Source: an uncultured Pelagibacteraceae bacterium (lineage in GTDB: Bacteria > Pseudomonadota > Alphaproteobacteria > Pelagibacterales > Pelagibacteraceae). From it: DNA of 45,405 nucleotides. Location of the stretch: assembly GCA_902522225.1 (NCBI GenBank), contig CABYUS010000001.1, positions 40,001 through 85,405 on the forward strand. The letters run 5' to 3'. The notes under the pieces are model-generated. The model ran no database searches. It had not been told where the DNA came from and worked only from the letters and a program-made list of their open reading frames with translations. This document shows, in pieces, positions 26,311-34,588 of the stretch. A program made the translations under genes and the position numbers. Position 1 is the stretch's first letter; each line of letters starts with the position of its first letter.

Positions 26311-27639
26311 GTGAAACCAATAAAAATAGAAAATAAAATAAATAATTTTTCCCAAAAAATTAACGTTGATGCAGACAAAAGTATATCTATAAGGTGGACT
26401 TTATTTGCATCACAGGCAATTGGTAAATCTACAGCGTATAATTTGCTAATGTCAGAGGATGTTTTGTGTGCAATTAAATGTCTTAAAAAGTTAGGAATAA
26501 AAGTAAATTTAAGCAGAAATAAATGTGAAATTTTTGGAAACGGTGTAAATGGTTTTAAATATAAAAAAAATATTATTTTAAACGCAGGTAATTCTGGTAC
26601 ATTGGGAAGGTTAATTTTGCCATTACTTATTAGGTCACCAGTAAAAATTAAATTAATAGGAGATAAAAGCTTATCAAAAAGAGATTTTACAAGAATTATT
26701 GACCCACTTAAAAAATTTGGGGCAACATTTTTTCCAAAAAAAAGTAGCAAAATTCCTATTTATATTAAAGGTTCAGATTTTATTAGACCTATTAACTATT
26801 TAGAAAACAAAGGATCGGCTCAGTGTAAAAGTGCAGTAATGTTAGCAGCATTGAATGCACCAGGCAAAACAACGATTAAAGCAAAAAAATCAAGGAACCA
26901 TACTGAAAATTTTTTTGAAAATTTAAATATTCCAATAAAAATAAGAAAAAATAAAAATTTTGATTTTATTGAAGTTCAAGGTCAAAAAAATTTTTCAGGA
27001 TTAAATTATAAAATACCTGGGGATATTAGTTCGAGTGCATTTTTTATTGTACTTACAATTTTATCTAAAAATTCAAAATTAATTATTAAAAATATAAATA
27101 TTAATCCTTCTAGAGATGGGATAATTAAAATATTAAAAAAAATGGGAGCTAAGATTTTGTATAATAATATAAAAATTTATAAAGGTGAAAAAATTGCTGA
27201 TATCCATGTTGAAAGTTCTAAATTTATTAAGTCTATAAATTGTCCTACAAATTTAAATAGCAGTGCTATTGATGAATTTTTAATTATTTTTTTAGTTGCT
27301 GCAAAAGCTAATGGTGTTTCATATTTTAGTAATCTTGAAGAACTAAATCAAAAAGAATCTAAAAGACTTAATTTAGGATCTAAAATATTAAATTTGATGG
27401 GTATTAAAACGCAATTAACAAACAATTCTATTAAAATTTACGGTAAACCAGATCTTCAGATTAAAAAAAAATGTATTATAAAAGATTACTTGGGAGATCA
27501 CAGGATTATGGCTATGTGCACTATAGCTGCACTCTCTTTAGGAGGAAAATGGGAAATACATAATCCAGACTCAATCAATACTTCATTTCCTTCATTTTTT
27601 AAAATATTAAAAAAAAATTTTGGAGCTAAAATCATTTGA
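26311..27639 (+). CDS. aroA: 3-phosphoshikimate 1-carboxyvinyltransferase (EPSP synthase)
   Basis: AroA (442 aa) makes EPSP from shikimate-3-phosphate and PEP. It begins with GTG. Landmarks: VDADKSISIRWTLFASQA with the phosphate-binding Lys, NAGNSGTLGRLILPLL, KGSAQCKSAVMLAAL, PGDISSSAFFIVLTI, IDEFLIIFLVAAKANG with the catalytic Asp-Glu, and DHRIMAMCTIAAL. It opens the conserved alphaproteobacterial block aroA-cmk-rpsA-ihfB. The stop TGA overlaps the TTG start of cmk (TTGA), a translational coupling arrangement. Many low-complexity Lys/Asn/Ile stretches lie outside the motifs. Confidence 0.95.
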   Translation: MKPIKIENKINNFSQKINVDADKSISIRWTLFASQAIGKSTAYNLLMSEDVLCAIKCLKKLGIKVNLSRNKCEIFGNGVNGFKYKKNIILNAGNSGTLGRLILPLLIRSPVKIKLIGDKSLSKRDFTRIIDPLKKFGATFFPKKSSKIPIYIKGSDFIRPINYLENKGSAQCKSAVMLAALNAPGKTTIKAKKSRNHTENFFENLNIPIKIRKNKNFDFIEVQGQKNFSGLNYKIPGDISSSAFFIVLTILSKNSKLIIKNININPSRDGIIKILKKMGAKILYNNIKIYKGEKIADIHVESSKFIKSINCPTNLNSSAIDEFLIIFLVAAKANGVSYFSNLEELNQKESKRLNLGSKILNLMGIKTQLTNNSIKIYGKPDLQIKKKCIIKDYLGDHRIMAMCTIAALSLGGKWEIHNPDSINTSFPSFFKILKKNFGAKII

Positions 27640-28301
27640 AAAATAAAAGAATAATTACTGTAGCGATTGATTCTCCTGCTGCTGCAGGGGCAGGTACTCA
27701 AGCAAAACTAATTGCAAAAAAATATAATTTACTTCATCTTGATACTGGTAAAATTTATAGATACATAGGATATCTAAGGTTAAAAAATAATGATAAATTT
27801 ACTTACGGGTTAATCAAAAATAAAATAAGTAACCTTAAGCTTAAAAATCTTAAAAATAAAAAATTGCTAACAGATGAAACTGCTATTTCGGCATCAATTA
27901 TTGCAAAAGATTTAAAAATTAGAAAGATAGTTCATAAATTCCAACAAAAATGGGCATATAATCCTCCAAAAATGTACCAAGGATCTGTCTTGGATGGAAG
28001 AGATATTGTTACCGTACAAGTTAAAGATGCAATGTTTAAATTTTTTATTACCGCAAACATTAAAATAAGAGCAAGGAGAAGATATGAGGAATATAAAAAG
28101 CTAAAAAAGAGAATATCTTACTCTGAGGTTCTTAAAAGCCTTAAAAATCGAGATAAATCTGATAGGGAGAGAAAACATGGCCCATTAATAAAAACTAAAG
28201 ATTCGATCTTGATTAACACCAGTAAATTAAGTAAGAAAGCATGTTTTTTAAAAATAAAAAATATTATTGATAAAAAACTAAAAATAAATGGAAATATATA
28301 A
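27636..28301 (+). CDS. cmk: Cytidylate kinase with altered P-loop
   Basis: CMP/dCMP kinase (221 aa) by position (aroA-cmk-rpsA) and by motifs LDTGKIYRYIGYLRL, DGRDIVTVQV and KIRARRRYEEYKKL. The P-loop, however, reads IDSPAAAGAGTQAKL where the family normally has IDGPaasGKGT: the first Gly is Ser and the Walker A Lys is Ala. Coding here is clear (GAT TCT CCT GCT GCT GCA GGG GCA GGT ACT), and the flanks are aligned, so it is not a frameshift. The start is TTG, overlapping the aroA stop. Activity with a missing P-loop lysine is uncertain; a nearby Lys may compensate. Confidence 0.88.
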   Translation: MKNKRIITVAIDSPAAAGAGTQAKLIAKKYNLLHLDTGKIYRYIGYLRLKNNDKFTYGLIKNKISNLKLKNLKNKKLLTDETAISASIIAKDLKIRKIVHKFQQKWAYNPPKMYQGSVLDGRDIVTVQVKDAMFKFFITANIKIRARRRYEEYKKLKKRISYSEVLKSLKNRDKSDRERKHGPLIKTKDSILINTSKLSKKACFLKIKNIIDKKLKINGNI

Positions 28302-30009
28302 AGAATTAAATACAGACGCTTCAAAAGAATTTGAAAAACTACTCAATAGTCAGTTATCAAAGAATAAGATTGAAGAAGGAAAGATTATTGAAGGTGTTGT
28401 AACTAAAATCACAGAAAAATTCGTATTTTTATTTATAGATGGGTTAAAGTCTGAACCTCTATTAGATATTAATGAATTGAAAACTTTAAAACTTTCAGAA
28501 AATATTAACATTGGAGAAAAAATTTCTGTCTTACTTGAAAAAATTGAAGACAAAAATGGAGAAGTGCTTGTTTCTGCATTAAAAGCTCAAAAAATAAAGG
28601 GTTGGTATGAATTAGAAAAAGCATTTGAAAATAATCAACCCATAAATGGAAAAATTACAAGCAAATGCAAAGGTGGAGTAATCGTTGAACATATAGAAAC
28701 TGGTTCTTTGATGTTTTGTCCTGGCTCTCAAATAAGTGATTCACCGATGAAAGATATATCTCACTTAATGAATGAGCCTCAAAAATTTGCATTAATAAAA
28801 TTAGATAAAATAAGAGGAAACGCGTGTGTCTCTAGAAGACAGATAATTTCATCAAGCAAAAAAGAAGACAAAGCTAAAATAATAGAAAAATACAAGGTTG
28901 GGGATATAATAAAAAATGCAGTAGTAAAAGGTTATTCAAATTTTGGATGTTTTTTTAATGTTAATAATGAAATAGACTGCTTAGTACATTTGCAAGAAAT
29001 AAGCTACTCAAGGGTAAATCATCCTGACGAAATATTTAATATTGGTGAGAAGCATGATTTGCTAGTTATTACGGTGGATAAAGAAAAATTACAGGTTGGA
29101 TGTAGTATAAAAAAACTTTCTCCTGATCCATTCGAGCATATTTCTAATTATGAACTTAATAAACCTTATAAAGTTAAAGTTGTAAAATTAATGGACTTTG
29201 GTGCTTTTTGTGAACTAGAGCCCGGATTATCAACTCTTCTACATTCAAGCGAACTTAGCTGGACTAAAAAAAATCCATCAGCAAAAAAAATGTTTAAAGT
29301 CAATGATGAAATAGACTGCGTTATAACGGAAATAGATAAAGAAAAAAGAAGGGTTGCAATTTCTCATAAATTAACAAAACAGAGTCCATATGAAGCTATT
29401 GAAAAAAATCATCCCGAACAAAGCACTATTGAAGGAACAATTAGTAGTATTAATGATTATGCAATTTATCTAAAGTTAGATGGTTATGATATTGATGCTT
29501 TTCTTCATTGTAATGATTTAACTTATGCAAAAAATGCAGAAGAAGAGCTAAATAAATTTAAAAAAGAAGATAAACTTAAAGTTAAAATTTTAGAAATAAA
29601 AAAAGATCAGCAAAAAGTAAGAGTTGGTCTTAAACAAATGCAGCCTGATCCTTTCGATTATTTCAAAGATAAAAAAATAAATGATACTTTAACTGTAACT
29701 GTAATATCCTCTGATAATAAAGGATTAGTTGTAAAACCAGAAGGTTGCGAAATGGAGTTCATTATCAAAAAATCACAAATTGCAATAAGTGCATCAGACG
29801 CGAGACCCTCAAGATTCGTTGGTTCAGAAAGAATTGACGCTGCTATTTCTGAAATCGATTTATCTAAAAGAAAAGTTTCCTTAAGTATAAAGCTATTGGA
29901 AGAACTTAATAATGCTAAAGCTATTAAAGAGCACTCAAGTCCTCTATCTGGAAAAAATCTTCCATTTTCTTCATTATCAGATAAATTGGAAAAGAAGGAA
30001 AAGAAATAA
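28288..30009 (+). CDS. rpsA: 30S ribosomal protein S1
   Basis: S1 (573 aa) helps the 30S subunit bind and unfold mRNA leaders, which matters in a genome with few strong Shine-Dalgarno sites. Six S1 (OB-fold) repeats can be traced. The first two (from about 35 and 112) are the ribosome-binding ones; the later four start near 207 (NAVVKGYSNFGCFFNV), 295 (KVVKLMDFGAFCEL), 380 (ISSINDYAIYLKL) and 465 (VTVISSDNKGLVV). The C-terminus ends in a Ser/Lys tail. The ATG lies 14 bases inside cmk, so translation is probably coupled. Order cmk-rpsA-ihfB is conserved in proteobacteria. Confidence 0.96.
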   Translation: MEIYKELNTDASKEFEKLLNSQLSKNKIEEGKIIEGVVTKITEKFVFLFIDGLKSEPLLDINELKTLKLSENINIGEKISVLLEKIEDKNGEVLVSALKAQKIKGWYELEKAFENNQPINGKITSKCKGGVIVEHIETGSLMFCPGSQISDSPMKDISHLMNEPQKFALIKLDKIRGNACVSRRQIISSSKKEDKAKIIEKYKVGDIIKNAVVKGYSNFGCFFNVNNEIDCLVHLQEISYSRVNHPDEIFNIGEKHDLLVITVDKEKLQVGCSIKKLSPDPFEHISNYELNKPYKVKVVKLMDFGAFCELEPGLSTLLHSSELSWTKKNPSAKKMFKVNDEIDCVITEIDKEKRRVAISHKLTKQSPYEAIEKNHPEQSTIEGTISSINDYAIYLKLDGYDIDAFLHCNDLTYAKNAEEELNKFKKEDKLKVKILEIKKDQQKVRVGLKQMQPDPFDYFKDKKINDTLTVTVISSDNKGLVVKPEGCEMEFIIKKSQIAISASDARPSRFVGSERIDAAISEIDLSKRKVSLSIKLLEELNNAKAIKEHSSPLSGKNLPFSSLSDKLEKKEKK

Positions 30010-30018
30010 ATTAGTAAA

Positions 30019-30309
30019 TTGGCTATTGTAAAATCTAAGCTATTAAAAGAGTTATCTGATACATACCCGAATTTTTTAAAAAAAGATCTTGAAAAATTTT
30101 TTGATTGTTTTCTAGATGAAATAAAAAATGCATTAAATCGTGGAGAAAGAGTAGAAATTAGAGGTTTTGGCATTTTGTCGGTACATAGACAAAAACCAAG
30201 ACTATCAAGAAACCCAAAAACTGGAGAAAAAATATTCACCCCTGAAAAGAAAACTATTCATTTTAAAATGAGTAAAGAATTATTTAATAAAATAAATGCA
30301 AAAAAATAA
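30019..30309 (+). CDS. ihfB: Integration host factor subunit beta
   Basis: A 96-aa DNA-bending protein of the HU/IHF family. The N-terminal helices (IVKSKLLKELSDTYPNFLKKDLEKFFD), the GERVEIRGFGILSVHRQKPRLSRNPKTGEKIFTPEK core with the Pro of the intercalating arm, and the final IHFKMSKELFNKI are all present. IhfB is favoured over HU by the conserved position directly after rpsA. The start is TTG. The 3' end overlaps the pyrF start by 14 bases. IHF could act at the many palindromic sites in this window, but no consensus site is claimed. Confidence 0.92.
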   Translation: MAIVKSKLLKELSDTYPNFLKKDLEKFFDCFLDEIKNALNRGERVEIRGFGILSVHRQKPRLSRNPKTGEKIFTPEKKTIHFKMSKELFNKINAKK

Positions 30310-30997
30310 AAAATTAATCTTTGTAGCTTGCGATACGTCAAATTTAAATCAAGTAAAAAAAATAATTAGTCATACAAAAAATGATGAACTTAAAATTATT
30401 CCTAAATTTGGTTTGCAATTTTTTTATTCAAAAAATGGTAGACAATTTCTAAAAAATATAAAAAGAGATTTCTGGCTCGATATAAAAATTTCAGATATTC
30501 CTCAAACCGCTTTATCAGCAATTGAGAGTTTAAAAGATTTAAAAAAATGTAAGTATATTACTGTTCATGCTAGTGGTGGATTAGAAATGCTTAGAGCAAT
30601 AAAAAGAAAAGTTAAAAGTGTAAATCAAAATATTAAAATTCTTGGAGTTACAATTTTAACTAGTTTAAATAACAAATCATTAAAAGAAATTGGATATACA
30701 GATAATGTTGATAAGATAGTTTTAAAACAAACAAATCTAATTGTGAAAAGCGGCTGTGATGGGGTTGTTTGTTCAGCAAAGGAAGCTAAATTATTAAGAA
30801 AGAAGTACAAAAATTTATTCATTGTAACTCCTGGTATAAGACTTCCTGGAGATAATAAAAATGATCAGTCAAGAGTAGTTACCCCTCATGATGCTTTAGT
30901 AAAGAATAAAGTTTCAGGAATTGTAATTGGTAGATCTTTAATTTTAGGTAATATAAAAAAAAATATTAGAAGATTAATTGATAACTTAAATCAATGA
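30296..30997 (+). CDS. pyrF: Orotidine-5'-phosphate decarboxylase
   Basis: PyrF (233 aa) makes UMP, the last pyrimidine step. The catalytic signature DxKxxD is present as WLDIKISDIPQTA (family: LDLKFHDIPNT), the phosphate-binding end as IVTPGIRLPG and GIVIGRSLILG. The first substrate Asp is in VACDTSNLNQ. The protein is Lys-rich but otherwise standard. It follows ihfB in the block that in many alphaproteobacteria continues with trpFBA, and overlaps trpF by 4 bases. Confidence 0.92.
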   Translation: MQKNKKLIFVACDTSNLNQVKKIISHTKNDELKIIPKFGLQFFYSKNGRQFLKNIKRDFWLDIKISDIPQTALSAIESLKDLKKCKYITVHASGGLEMLRAIKRKVKSVNQNIKILGVTILTSLNNKSLKEIGYTDNVDKIVLKQTNLIVKSGCDGVVCSAKEAKLLRKKYKNLFIVTPGIRLPGDNKNDQSRVVTPHDALVKNKVSGIVIGRSLILGNIKKNIRRLIDNLNQ

Positions 30998-31623
30998 CTC
31001 TTAAATGTAAGATCTGTGGAATTTCTGATTCTAAAACTTTAAATTTTATTATAAATCATAAATATCCACCTCAGTTTATCGGTTTTATTGTAAATTATCC
31101 TAAGTCCAGAAGGTTTATCGAGTTTAAAAAACTTAATGATTTAATAAATATTGATAAAAAAAAAATCTCTTTTGTTGCCGTTTTAGTTAAACCAAATAAT
31201 GAAATACTGGAAAAAATTAAAGATTTAAATTTTGATTTTTATCAAATATACGACTGCACCCCGGAGGAAATAAAACATATCAGGCAAAAATATAAAAAGA
31301 AAATTATAACTGCTATAACTGTAAAAAATAACAATGATGTTAATAAATATGAAGAGTACCTTGACGTTACTGATATTTATTTATTTGACAGTAAAGGATA
31401 TGAGAAAAGTTTATCTTTTAATCATAGTTTGATAAAAAATTTAAATGTCAAAAAAGACCTTATGTTGGCAGGTGATATAAGTATTGATGATAATCTTGAA
31501 AATTATAAAAAAATTGCAAATATTATTGATATATCTGGCGGTTTAGAAACTTCTGGGTTAAAAGATAACTCCAAAATTGAAATTTTTTTAAATAAATTAA
31601 AACTTGTAAATAATGAAACTTAA
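30994..31623 (+). CDS. trpF: Phosphoribosylanthranilate isomerase (divergent)
   Basis: TrpF (209 aa) converts phosphoribosylanthranilate to CdRP in tryptophan synthesis. The catalytic Cys (KCKICGI) and Asp (YLFDSKG) are kept, as is the GFIVNYPKSRRFI phosphate region. Other usually firm motifs are lost: VQLHG is YQIYDC, the glycine loop after FDS (normally GGTG or GGSG) is YEKSLS, and LAGGL is LAGDIS. The call depends heavily on position between pyrF and trpB. Activity is plausible but the protein is among the most drifted of the block, as are trpB and trpA downstream. It overlaps trpB by 11 bases. Confidence 0.82.
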   Translation: MTLKCKICGISDSKTLNFIINHKYPPQFIGFIVNYPKSRRFIEFKKLNDLINIDKKKISFVAVLVKPNNEILEKIKDLNFDFYQIYDCTPEEIKHIRQKYKKKIITAITVKNNNDVNKYEEYLDVTDIYLFDSKGYEKSLSFNHSLIKNLNVKKDLMLAGDISIDDNLENYKKIANIIDISGGLETSGLKDNSKIEIFLNKLKLVNNET

Positions 31624-32839
31624 AAAAAATATTCCTTTAATTGATCAGCATGACAAGTATGGATTTTGGGGAGGAAAATTTGGTGGTAGTTTTATTCCAG
31701 AAACTTTGAAAAAACCAGTTGAGGACTTAACAATTCAATTCGAAAAACTTAGAAAAGATAAAAAATTTATTGAAAAGAGAGATTTTTATTTCAAAAACTA
31801 TATTGGAACCCCTACTTCATTGATAAAATTAGAGAACCTATCCAATCATCTTGGTGGTGCGCAAATATGGGCTAAAATAGTTTCAGAAGCAAATGGCGGT
31901 GCCCATAAAATTTATAATGCTACTGTTCATGCTTTAATTTGTAAAGCAATGGGAAAAAAATTCATAGTAGGTGATACGGGTGCTGGTTATGCAGGAAAAA
32001 TGTTAAGCATGGCTGCTAAAAAGTTTGGTCTTAAATGTAAAATTTTCATGGGTGCTAAAGACATTAAAAGGCAAAAACCTAATTGTGACGCTATGAGAAA
32101 AAATGGAGCTGAAATTATTCCTGTTTATTCTGGTAGTCAAACTTTAGTTGATGCTGTTAGTGAATGTATGAGATATTGGGTATCAAATTGTGATAATACC
32201 CATATGTGTGTTGGTTCGACAGTAGGTCCTAATATTTTTGTGAAAATTTGTGGATGGAGCACTTCTCAAATATCAAGAGAACTTAAGATGCAATTAAGAG
32301 AAAAATTTAATAAAATCCCAAAGAAAATTAAACTAGTTAATTGTGTTGGAGGTGGAAGTTCAGCTTATGGATTTTGGAGTGAATTTATTGACTTTGAAAA
32401 AAAACAAATTGAGTTAATAGGTGTTGAAGCTGGAGGACCTAAAAAATCAAAGCTCCATGCTGCACCTTTAAGCAGAGGTGCAAAATTGGGTATACTTCAT
32501 GGAGCGGCAGCTTATTGCTGTCAAAATGATGAGGGTCAAATTAATGAAACTGAGTCAATTTCTGCAGGACTCGATTACCCATCTGTGAGTCCAATTCATT
32601 GTTTTTTAAAAGATACAAAAAGAGCAAGATATACTTATGCAACAGATGAGGATGCTCTAAATGCATACAAGATGGTAACAAAATTTGAAAACTTAAATCC
32701 AAGCTTAGAACCATGTCATGCTTTTGCAGAAGCTATAAAAATTGCACCAGAATTAAGTGAGGAAACGGTAATCATAGTAAATTCATGTGGAGACGCTCAG
32801 AAAGATAGGGATATACTAAAAAAAAGACTTAGAAAATAA
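31613..32839 (+). CDS. trpB: Tryptophan synthase beta chain (divergent)
   Basis: TrpB (408 aa) joins indole and serine using PLP. The Schiff-base Lys99 is in GGAHK (usual DLNHTGAHK, here SEANGGAHK). Twenty-two residues later, where E. coli has catalytic Glu109 in ETGAGQHG, this protein has Asp121 in DTGAGYAG. The PLP-phosphate loop is VGGGSSAYG (usually GGGSNA) and the ring-nitrogen Ser in NLSGRGDKD is Cys in NSCGDAQKD. SAGLDYPSV and IGVEAGGP remain typical. These changes spread over the whole active site while the fold motifs stay, so it is a working but specialised enzyme or a repurposed one; it is not obviously a pseudogene. Confidence 0.85.
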   Translation: MKLKKNIPLIDQHDKYGFWGGKFGGSFIPETLKKPVEDLTIQFEKLRKDKKFIEKRDFYFKNYIGTPTSLIKLENLSNHLGGAQIWAKIVSEANGGAHKIYNATVHALICKAMGKKFIVGDTGAGYAGKMLSMAAKKFGLKCKIFMGAKDIKRQKPNCDAMRKNGAEIIPVYSGSQTLVDAVSECMRYWVSNCDNTHMCVGSTVGPNIFVKICGWSTSQISRELKMQLREKFNKIPKKIKLVNCVGGGSSAYGFWSEFIDFEKKQIELIGVEAGGPKKSKLHAAPLSRGAKLGILHGAAAYCCQNDEGQINETESISAGLDYPSVSPIHCFLKDTKRARYTYATDEDALNAYKMVTKFENLNPSLEPCHAFAEAIKIAPELSEETVIIVNSCGDAQKDRDILKKRLRK

Positions 32840-32841
32840 CA

Positions 32842-33645
32842 ATGAGTATTTCTTTAATTAACCAGTCATTTAATAAGGCAAAAGAGGAAAATAGACCTGC
32901 TCTTCTTACTTATACTGTGGCAGGAGATTACACAAAAAAAAAATCATTAGAAATTTTAAAATCAATATCTAAATATGCAGACATATGTGAATTAGGATTT
33001 CCTCATAATACGCCTATTGCAGATGGAGGTCAAATTCAAACTAGCGCTTATCGAGCAATTAAAAATGGTATAAAAATTAACGATGTTTTTTCAATAGTAA
33101 GTAAATTTAAAAAAATAAAAAAAGATAAACCAATTATTCTGATGGGTTATTATAATATGATTTATCAATATAATGACGAAAAGTTTATTTCTAAATGTAA
33201 AGAATCTAATGTAGATGGACTGATAGTGGTGGACTTGCCATACCCAGAAAATAAGAACTTTGCATTTAAGTGTAAAAAAAAAGGAATTAACTTTATTCAG
33301 CTTATATCACCTACAACTTCTAAAAAAAGATTAAAAAAAATAGTTAGAGATTCTCATGATATGATTTATTATATAAGTATGCTTTCTACAACTGGTGGAA
33401 AATTAAAAGTTTCTCCTAAAAATATACTTAAAAAATATCTTGAAATAAAAAAACTAAATAAATTTAAGAATGTAGTAATTGGATTTGGTATTACTGAAAA
33501 AACAATAAATTCTTTAAACAAAGCAGATGGATTGGTAGTTGGAAGTAGAATTTGTAGTGAAATCTCAAAATCATTAAAAAAACGACAAAATGTAGTCACA
33601 AATGTCACTAACGTAGTTAAAAGATTAAAAAATAAAATTATATGA
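32842..33645 (+). CDS. trpA: Tryptophan synthase alpha chain (divergent)
   Basis: TrpA (267 aa) splits indole-3-glycerol phosphate and feeds indole to TrpB. The catalytic Glu50 (CELGFPHNTP) and Asp61 (IADGGQIQ) are both kept. The substrate loop normally written SRAGVTG is here MLSTTGGKLK, so the mobile loop 6 that communicates with TrpB is changed. The phosphate end reads GFGITE and GLVVGSRI. Loop 6 and the TrpB active site have diverged together, which suggests co-adaptation of the complex. It begins 2 bp after trpB and ends 4 bases into accD. Confidence 0.86.
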   Translation: MSISLINQSFNKAKEENRPALLTYTVAGDYTKKKSLEILKSISKYADICELGFPHNTPIADGGQIQTSAYRAIKNGIKINDVFSIVSKFKKIKKDKPIILMGYYNMIYQYNDEKFISKCKESNVDGLIVVDLPYPENKNFAFKCKKKGINFIQLISPTTSKKRLKKIVRDSHDMIYYISMLSTTGGKLKVSPKNILKKYLEIKKLNKFKNVVIGFGITEKTINSLNKADGLVVGSRICSEISKSLKKRQNVVTNVTNVVKRLKNKII

Positions 33646-34571
33646 ATTGGATAAAAAAAGTATTTACTATAAGTGACAAGATAAAAAAAATTTTAAAAAA
33701 AAGACCTACGAAGGAAGATATTGAAAATAGTAAATGGATATCTTGTTGTGGGCCAATTTTAAAAACTGACTTAAATGATAATCAATGGGTGTGTAACAAA
33801 TGTGGACGACATCATAAAGTTTCATCAAGAGAAAGATTTAATATTTTTTTTGGAAAAAATAATTATGAAATATTAAAAACTCCAATTCCAAAAGACGACC
33901 CACTTAAATGGGTAGACTCCAAAAAATATATTGATCGATTAAACGAGGCTAGAAAAAAAACTGGACAAGATTGTGCAGTAATGATTGCAGTTGGAAAAGT
34001 CGATGATATTAATGTGACAGTTGGAGCAATTAACTTTAATTTTATTGGTGGAAGTATTGGAACTGCTGAAGGTGAAGCAATAATTTATGGTATTCAACAT
34101 GCTATAGACAATAATAATCCATTTATTATCTTCACAACATCTGGGGGACAACGTATGCATGAAAGTCCTTTAGCACTTATGCAAATGACAAGAACAACTT
34201 TAGCAATTAATGAATTAAAAAATAATAATCTTCCATATATTGTTTGTTTTACTTCAGATACTGCCGGAGGTGTGACAGCTAGTTTTGGTAGCCTTGGAGA
34301 TATTGCAATCGCTGAAACAGGATCTAATATAATTTTTGCTGGTAAGAGAGTTATAGAGAGCACTGTAAACGAAAAATTACCAGATGATTTTCAGTCAGCT
34401 GATTTTACAAAAAAACACGGTTTTGTTGATATGGTTGTTGATAGAAAAGATATAAAAAAAGTAATATCTAATATTTTATCTATTTTGCTTAAAAAGCACT
34501 CTAAGGAAATTAATGAGAACAATTTAAATGATGTGGAATATGATAACGTTAATACCAAAGAGGCTTCTTAA
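33642..34571 (+). CDS. accD: Acetyl-CoA carboxylase carboxyltransferase subunit beta
   Basis: AccD (309 aa) is the beta half of the carboxyltransferase. The crotonase-fold motifs GGSIGTAEGEAI, FTTSGGQRMHESPLALMQM and CFTSDTAGGVTASFGSLGDIAIAE are normal. The N-terminal zinc ribbon usually has two CxxC pairs; here the second is CNKC but the first is a CC pair (SCCGPILKTD), so counting back from the second pair, the first ligand position is a Trp. The zinc site may be incomplete or use the adjacent Cys. The position trpA-accD-folC is conserved in alphaproteobacteria. Confidence 0.93.
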   Translation: MNWIKKVFTISDKIKKILKKRPTKEDIENSKWISCCGPILKTDLNDNQWVCNKCGRHHKVSSRERFNIFFGKNNYEILKTPIPKDDPLKWVDSKKYIDRLNEARKKTGQDCAVMIAVGKVDDINVTVGAINFNFIGGSIGTAEGEAIIYGIQHAIDNNNPFIIFTTSGGQRMHESPLALMQMTRTTLAINELKNNNLPYIVCFTSDTAGGVTASFGSLGDIAIAETGSNIIFAGKRVIESTVNEKLPDDFQSADFTKKHGFVDMVVDRKDIKKVISNILSILLKKHSKEINENNLNDVEYDNVNTKEAS

Positions 34572-34588
34572 CTCTTCTTAACTACTTC

